This document shows, piece by piece, positions 5,714 to 9,424 of a stretch of DNA of 9,424 nucleotides. The stretch lies in the NCBI GenBank assembly GCA_021846725.1, contig JAJZWK010000060.1, forward strand, positions 1 to 9,424, read 5' to 3'. The translations under genes and the position numbers were made by a program. Position 1 is the first letter of the stretch. Each line of letters begins with the position of its first letter. Source of the DNA: Actinomycetes bacterium. GTDB lineage: Bacteria > Actinomycetota > Acidimicrobiia > Acidimicrobiales > JAMCPL01. The notes below the pieces were generated by a model, which made no database searches, was not told the origin of the DNA, and saw only the letters and a program-made list of their open reading frames with translations.

Positions 5714-5749
5714 GGGACAAAATACTATAGTAATAGTGACTTTAGTCCC
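5714..5749. other. Stem-loop GGGAC...GTCCC downstream of rdgB
   Basis: GGGAC (5714-5718) pairs with GTCCC (5745-5749), AAA with TTT inside, then ACTAT (5724-5728) with ATAGT (5733-5737) around the loop AGTA. It lies 56 bases past the rdgB stop and could protect or end the rdgB transcript, although no U-tract follows on the minus strand. Confidence 0.5.
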
Positions 5750-5752
5750 AAA
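5733..5752 (-). promoter_or_regulatory. DosR/DevR-box-like sequence
   Basis: On the minus strand TTTGGGACTAAAGTCAC matches about 16 of 20 positions of the mycobacterial DosR consensus, with an intact GGGACT-WWA-GTC core. It overlaps the right arm of the hairpin at 5714-5749, which may explain it without any regulator. The nearest minus-strand start codon is almost 780 bases away and there is no dosR gene in the window, so a regulatory role is unproven. Confidence 0.25.
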
Positions 5753-5804
5753 ATTGTGTTATCGTTGATATATTGGTAGCTGCAGCCGGGGAATAGCTAT
5801 GTCT

Positions 5805-6416
5805 TTACTGGCCATACTTCTGCTTGATCAGACCAGCCAACTCCCTAAATGCCCTTCCCCTGTGCGATATTACGTTCTTTTCACCAGGACTCATCTCTGC
5901 AAATGTGCGACCATCGCCTTCCAGCGGGACAAATACCGGATCGTATCCCCAGCCGTTACCGGCAATACCCAGGGCAATATATCCTTCTACGACCCCCCTT
6001 GCCAAGATGACCTCATTGCCTGGTATCCACAGGCATGCCACGGTTACGAAACGTGCTCCCCTGTCGGTCACATCTAAAGCCCCCACCTGGGATAGCTCTT
6101 TCAACAAGGCATTTACGTTATCTGCATAGCTGGCATCGGGTCCCGCGTAGCGAGATGAATACACTCCGGGTCGTCCACCCAGGGAGGCCACTTCCAGCCC
6201 GGTATCGTCTGCCACTGCGGGCATACCAGCGTATTCCCCTACTGTCCTCGCCTTTAATATGGCGTTCTCCTCAATGGTCGCTCCCGTTTCATCAATGTCG
6301 CCAAGCCCTGTGGGTCGCTCCTGAAGATAGATGCCGGTATCCTGCAATATCTCCCTTATCTCGGCAACCTTGTCAGGATTGGCTGTAGCCAATACAGCCG
6401 TAAGCCTATCGTTCAT
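5805..6416 (-). CDS. rdgB: XTP/dITP diphosphatase (Ham1/RdgB family)
   Basis: A 203-residue cytoplasmic enzyme that hydrolyses dITP, ITP and XTP to monophosphates plus pyrophosphate, keeping deaminated purines out of DNA and RNA. The family motifs are in order: LATANPDKVAEI (9-20; start of the nucleotide/metal site), ETGATIEENAILKA (43-56), AVADDTGLEV (67-76, with the acidic catalytic pair Asp70-Asp71), GGRPGVYSSRYAG (80-92), GNGWGYDPVFVP (153-164) and TFAEMSPGEKNVISHRGRA (171-189). Its length is usual for bacterial RdgB. The ATG at 6416 is the obvious start because the N-terminal motif follows within ten residues; the ribosome site (GGTGGTGG) is weak. It stands 76 bases after rph on the same strand, as in mycobacteria, and appears to be the last gene of that group. 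Confidence 0.96.
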   Translation of the reverse strand: MNDRLTAVLATANPDKVAEIREILQDTGIYLQERPTGLGDIDETGATIEENAILKARTVGEYAGMPAVADDTGLEVASLGGRPGVYSSRYAGPDASYADNVNALLKELSQVGALDVTDRGARFVTVACLWIPGNEVILARGVVEGYIALGIAGNGWGYDPVFVPLEGDGRTFAEMSPGEKNVISHRGRAFRELAGLIKQKYGQ

Positions 6417-6492
6417 AGACCACCACCGATTGCAAGGATACTACTATGGAAAGTACTACTACCGAAAACGCTGCTATCAAGGATAACACTGC

Positions 6493-7260
6493 TCAGTGAT
6501 CGGTCAGAATTTTTCTGAACTCAGGTTCAGAAGCGACATAGTCTTTTTCCAGAGAGATAATCTCATCTATACCCTTGGATGCAAAAGACAGTAATTCATC
6601 GAGTTCTTCGCGCGTAAAAGGAGCCCCCTCTGCTGTACCCTGTATTTCTACATATCTTCCCTCACCTGTCATCACCACATTCATGTCAACCTCAGCCCGA
6701 CTATCCTCTGAGTAAGCGAGATCAAGCATAGGTAACGCGTCCACTATCCCTACCGAGACAGAACCCAAAAAAGAGTTGATAGGATGCTTGTCTATAATAC
6801 CGTTAGCCACCATCCTGGTAAAAGCGTCGTGGAGTGCCAGGAACCCACCACATACGGATGCAGTTCTGGTGCCTCCATCGGCTGATAGCACATCGCAGTC
6901 TACGGTAATTTGTACCTCACCCATTGCGACCAGGTCGACTACCGATCTGAGCGACCTACCGATAAGCCTCTGGATCTCCTGAGTACGGCCGGACTGTCTC
7001 CCTTTGGCAGCCTCTCGTGCTACACGCTCCGGGCTGGATCCCGGTAAGAGGGAATACTCGGCAGTGACCCATCCTTTTCCGCTGTAACGAAGCCAAGGTG
7101 GAATTCTATCCTCCACCGATGCAGTGCATAAGACCATTGTATCTCCCATAGATACTGTTACCGATCCAGCTGCAAAGTGCGTAAAATCTCTGATGTACTT
7201 TATCGGACGTAGCTCATCCGGTCTACGACCATCAGCACGTTCAACTGTTAAATCTGCCAT
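6493..7260 (-). CDS. rph: Ribonuclease PH
   Basis: A 255-residue phosphate-dependent 3'-5' exoribonuclease that trims the 3' ends of tRNA precursors and other RNAs, releasing nucleoside diphosphates; the family works as a hexamer in the cytoplasm. Evidence is the full-length match to the RNase PH pattern: start with RADGRRPDELRPI (8-20), GWVTAEYSLLPGSSPER (63-79), KGRQSGRTQEIQRLIGRSLR (86-105), DCDVLSADGGTRTAS (121-135, containing the phosphate-binding GTR segment) and the late MNVVMTGEGRYVEIQGTAEGAPF. Length and ends agree with the family. The ATG at 7260 has no evident Shine-Dalgarno sequence, but no better start exists. The gene lies 162 bases after the MBL-fold gene and 76 before rdgB. 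Confidence 0.97.
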   Translation of the reverse strand: MADLTVERADGRRPDELRPIKYIRDFTHFAAGSVTVSMGDTMVLCTASVEDRIPPWLRYSGKGWVTAEYSLLPGSSPERVAREAAKGRQSGRTQEIQRLIGRSLRSVVDLVAMGEVQITVDCDVLSADGGTRTASVCGGFLALHDAFTRMVANGIIDKHPINSFLGSVSVGIVDALPMLDLAYSEDSRAEVDMNVVMTGEGRYVEIQGTAEGAPFTREELDELLSFASKGIDEIISLEKDYVASEPEFRKILTDH

Positions 7261-7422
7261 AGAGAGAAGCTACCACAAATAGCGTTGCCAATTAAAGTGA
7301 ACGGACATAGAAGCAATTGCCACAAGTACAATTACCACAAGGCTCAGCGCTTACTCCAAATCGTAAACCTACTCAGAGACCAGCCTGTTCAGGGTTCCGA
7401 CGATGCCTGGTATAGTAACTGT
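7261..7422. other. Gap upstream of rph with a short direct repeat
   Basis: In this 162-base gap CAATTGCCACAAG (7314-7326) is followed by CAATTACCACAAG (7329-7341), one mismatch and 15 bases apart; TACCACAAA at 7271-7279 is a partial third match. TGTTCAGG also occurs twice (7386 and 7420). This could be an operator or promoter region for rph, but no clear -35/-10 pair was found. Confidence 0.35.
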
Positions 7423-8211
7423 TCAGGAACGCACCAATACGCCCAGGCCCACACGAGCCTGAATTACTTCATCACCAAACGCCTCTGTGGCCTCGTTTAG
7501 TATAGACACTTTATCTATATTCGACCAGTGATGGGTAATCATGAGTGACTGGGCCCCTGCTTCGCGGGCAAACTGCCCTGCCTGCCTGCCGCTTAGGTGC
7601 TGCGACTTACCCTCATATGCGGACGTAAATGTAGCCTCACTGATTAGCATATCAAGCCCATCCCCAAGTTCCCCAGGCTGCCATCCGGTGCCGGTATCAG
7701 CAGTATAGCCAAGAGTAACTGTATCTCCCGAAACATCATGAGCATCAATACGGATTGCAAGGGTAGTCAGCACGTGGTCGGTTGCATAAAAGCTAAGGCG
7801 CATATTTTGGATCGTTATAGAAGATCCGGAAGCCACCTCGTCCCATTCGAACAGCGGCCCGTGGACATGCTGTGTAAGACGCATAACGCCCTCAGGTGCT
7901 ATTACGCGCAATGGTCTTGTACGACCGATTGTATAGCGCATTGCAACGGCAAGAGAATCGATATCTGCCCAATGGTCAGGATGAGAGTGACTTAGTACAA
8001 CGGCATCTAACTCATCAAGATTGAAAAACCTTTGATAATTGGAAAAACTGCCTGACCCCATATCAAGCAAGACAGCAGTCCTTGTCCCCCACTCTTTTAC
8101 CATATAGCTGCTACAGGCGCCTCCCATTCCCTGATGGCTACCATCGCAACCCAATACCGTAACACTCAGCATTGGCCTATAGCCCAAGCTGCTGGTATTG
8201 CTCTCGAACAT
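7423..8211 (-). CDS. MBL-fold metallohydrolase, Rv1339-like cyclic-nucleotide phosphodiesterase
   Basis: A 262-residue metallo-beta-lactamase-fold hydrolase. The zinc-binding signature is present: LSHSHPDHWAD (His75, His77, Asp79, His80), with further metal-ligand candidates at His147 (TDHVLTTLAIRI), Asp173 (YTADTG) and His228/229 (MITHHW). The segment QHLSGRQAGQFAREAGAQSLMITH (205-228) closely follows the pattern of M. tuberculosis Rv1339, reported as an atypical class II cAMP phosphodiesterase. The position between murI and rph is also the mycobacterial one. The likely role is therefore hydrolysis of cyclic nucleotides in the cytoplasm, by inference from family and neighbourhood; RNase Z/ElaC-like alternatives are less likely. 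The start at 8211 is uncertain: AGGAGG lies about 30 bases too far upstream, and the ATG at 8172 (MLSVTVLGCDGS) would begin right at the first beta strand. Confidence 0.9.
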   Translation of the reverse strand: MFESNTSSLGYRPMLSVTVLGCDGSHQGMGGACSSYMVKEWGTRTAVLLDMGSGSFSNYQRFFNLDELDAVVLSHSHPDHWADIDSLAVAMRYTIGRTRPLRVIAPEGVMRLTQHVHGPLFEWDEVASGSSITIQNMRLSFYATDHVLTTLAIRIDAHDVSGDTVTLGYTADTGTGWQPGELGDGLDMLISEATFTSAYEGKSQHLSGRQAGQFAREAGAQSLMITHHWSNIDKVSILNEATEAFGDEVIQARVGLGVLVRS

Positions 8212-8246
8212 ACTTTCAATATGACCATATCCGACGCTACATCCTC

Positions 8247-9095
8247 CTATTCGCTTGACACCGAATTACCATCCCAACTGACAGGGATTACCTCTCCGAG
8301 GTCTTCTCCAAACAACATACTTCCCACATCATGAAACCACTTGGTATCTCCAGACGAGTAAAACGTCCAGCTGCCAACCCCGTCTCTGGTCGTAGCCAAC
8401 CCACTGCTGTCCAGCATCTCACGTACCTCGAAAGCCGTCTCATCAGCAGAAGATACCAGCACAACATTCCTCCCCATCACATCCAGTATGGTACGAGACA
8501 AAAAGGGGTAATGTGTACATCCAAGTAAGAGTGCGTCAATCTCTGCCTCCTTGAGTGGAGCAAGCAACCTCTCTGCCAGCACGGTAAGCTGCTCAGATTC
8601 AGTCTCTCCCCTCTCTACAAACTCTACGAAACCTGGACATGCCGCGCAAGAGAGATTGACCTCATTACTCAGATCGGCAACCTTCTTCTGGTATGCTCCT
8701 GAAGAGATTGTCCCTACCGTACCTATGACACCTACCTTACCGGACTTGGTCGCTTTTAGTATTGCCCTTGCGCCGGGCTCAATCACGCCTACCACGGGTA
8801 CGTCTACCTTGGATTGCAACAGATCGAGTGCAGCAGCAGAGGCAGTGTTGCAAGCGACAACAATAAGTTTCACACCAATTTCGGTGATCAGCCACTCAGC
8901 AATTTGAAGCGAGTAGTCCCTTACCTCAGAAAGTGGTCTCGGTCCGTACGGATAACGACCCGTATCTCCCACATATACAAGATTCTCGTTAGGAGCCAAG
9001 TCGATAAGAGCACGAGCTACTGACAGCCCGCCAAAGCCACTGTCAAACATGCCTATAGGCCGGTCATCACCTGATTGTTGCGATAACATATTCAT
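8247..9095 (-). CDS. murI: Glutamate racemase
   Basis: A 282-residue cofactor-independent racemase converting L-glutamate to D-glutamate for peptidoglycan. The two catalytic cysteines are in their standard contexts: Cys82 in VVACNTASAAAL and Cys193 in LLLGCTHYPFL. The N-terminal IGMFDSGFGGLSV (14-26, with Asp18 and Ser19) and the YVGDTGRYPYGPRP segment (41-54) are also typical, as is VVGVIEPGARAIL (101-113). Length is normal. The ATG at 9095 is preferred; an ATG two codons later is equally possible, and neither has a good Shine-Dalgarno sequence. It is the first gene of the minus-strand group and is transcribed away from a plus-strand lipoprotein gene. The stop lies 35 bases before the next gene. 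Confidence 0.96.
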   Translation of the reverse strand: MNMLSQQSGDDRPIGMFDSGFGGLSVARALIDLAPNENLVYVGDTGRYPYGPRPLSEVRDYSLQIAEWLITEIGVKLIVVACNTASAAALDLLQSKVDVPVVGVIEPGARAILKATKSGKVGVIGTVGTISSGAYQKKVADLSNEVNLSCAACPGFVEFVERGETESEQLTVLAERLLAPLKEAEIDALLLGCTHYPFLSRTILDVMGRNVVLVSSADETAFEVREMLDSSGLATTRDGVGSWTFYSSGDTKWFHDVGSMLFGEDLGEVIPVSWDGNSVSSE

Positions 9096-9200
9096 CTATG
9101 GATCGACACACCGGCATAGTAACAGGATACACCGTATCGGAACTAGCGTCATACGCACAATTTGTGAATCTCCCCACCCTGACAAGCAGGAGTTGCGGCC
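9096..9200. promoter_or_regulatory. Divergent promoter region between murI and the lipoprotein gene
   Basis: About 100 bases must hold promoters for both directions. Two small symmetric sites are visible: GATAC-ACC-GTATC (9126-9138) and CACAA-T-TTGTG (9156-9166). Either could be an operator, but the arms are only five bases. No confident -35/-10 pair could be assigned in either direction. Confidence 0.35.
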
Positions 9201-9242
9201 GTGTCTGGACAAATAAACGGTGCCACATCAAGGAAGCGGAGA

Positions 9243-9424
9243 ATGATTAGAAGCGAACGGTACAAAGGAGCACCGGTCAAAATGTACGCATATCCGGCAA
9301 TCCTGCTTATACTATGTGTAGGGTTACTGGCAGGATGTGCTGCATCGAGCACTTCTCACCCGCATCCATCGGCATCTTCAACGCCAGCCGATAGCCACAT
9401 CATACCTGGCATAAGTTGCTGGCC
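9243..9424 (+). CDS. Putative lipoprotein, N-terminal part (runs past window end)
   Basis: The plus-strand frame is open from 9183 to the window end, giving only the N-terminus. It encodes a short basic region (MIRSERYKGAPVK), a hydrophobic core (YPAILLILCVGLLAGC) with lipobox LLAGC, and then a Ser/Pro/His-rich linker typical of a secreted actinobacterial lipoprotein. I chose the ATG at 9243 because it supplies the positive charges a signal peptide needs and AGGA lies 8 bases upstream. Two other starts cannot be excluded: GTG at 9201, with AGGAG 8 bases upstream and a longer Arg/Lys-rich N-terminus (SRKRR), and ATG at 9282, with AAGGAG 11 bases upstream but no positive charge. The functional domain lies outside the window, so its role is unknown. 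It is the only plus-strand gene seen. Confidence 0.7.
   Translation, partial: MIRSERYKGAPVKMYAYPAILLILCVGLLAGCAASSTSHPHPSASSTPADSHIIPGISCW

Larger units (their letters stand above)
4956..5804. other. Long intergenic region rich in repeats and inverted repeats
   Basis: About 850 bases between the rdgB stop and the HadA-like start. No frame in it resembles a known protein; the longest (5130-5348 plus, 5357-5620 plus, 5082-5270 minus) run through direct repeats or hairpins and lack ribosome sites. Its content is non-coding structure: two direct-repeat pairs at 5004-5106 and 5124-5232, then inverted repeats at 5310-5344, 5359-5382, 5481-5510, 5516-5579, 5600-5678, 5678-5693 and 5714-5749. I found no tRNA, tmRNA, RNase P RNA or SRP RNA signature on either strand. 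Confidence 0.7.

Overview
The window looks like a moderately AT-rich actinobacterial chromosome, with GC somewhat below 50% by eye. The order murI, Rv1339-like metallo-beta-lactamase-fold phosphodiesterase, rph, rdgB is the order found at Rv1338-Rv1341 in Mycobacterium tuberculosis. The low GC for an actinobacterium and the acyl-dehydratase plus branched-chain-type ABC transporter content suggest an Acidimicrobiia-like lineage, but that placement is inference. All recognised genes are on the minus strand except a lipoprotein gene that begins at the right edge and runs out of the window on the plus strand.

Right block (9095 down to 5805, minus strand): murI (glutamate racemase, D-glutamate for peptidoglycan), an MBL-fold hydrolase of the Rv1339 type (cyclic-nucleotide phosphodiesterase in mycobacteria), rph (RNase PH, RNA 3'-end trimming) and rdgB (XTP/dITP diphosphatase, nucleotide-pool cleaning). 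They are co-directional with gaps of about 35 to 162 bases. A divergent plus-strand lipoprotein gene starts at about 9201-9282 and shares the roughly 100-base upstream region with murI.

Middle block (5804 down to 4956): about 850 bases without a credible gene but dense in structure. It holds two different direct-repeat pairs (37 bp imperfect at 5004/5070; 33 bp perfect at 5124/5200). It also holds a run of strong inverted repeats between 5310 and 5749, including a roughly 27-bp bulged stem-loop at 5516-5579, and a sequence resembling a DosR/DevR box inside the last hairpin. This is the least explained part of the window.

Left block (4955 down to 1, minus strand): a HadA-like hot-dog protein lacking the catalytic histidine and a HadB-like MaoC dehydratase with the Asp/His pair, which together probably form a two-subunit (R)-hydroxyacyl dehydratase/hydratase. 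A roughly 400-base gap follows, with a small uncertain ORF and short repeats. Next come a branched-chain-type ABC substrate-binding lipoprotein, an 18-bp minisatellite that contains its stop codon, and a LivH-LivM fused permease (at least 614 codons, cut by the left edge). The LivG/LivF ATPases are expected beyond position 1. The transporter could import a carboxylic or amino-acid substrate handled by the acyl dehydratase, but co-orientation is the only evidence for that link.
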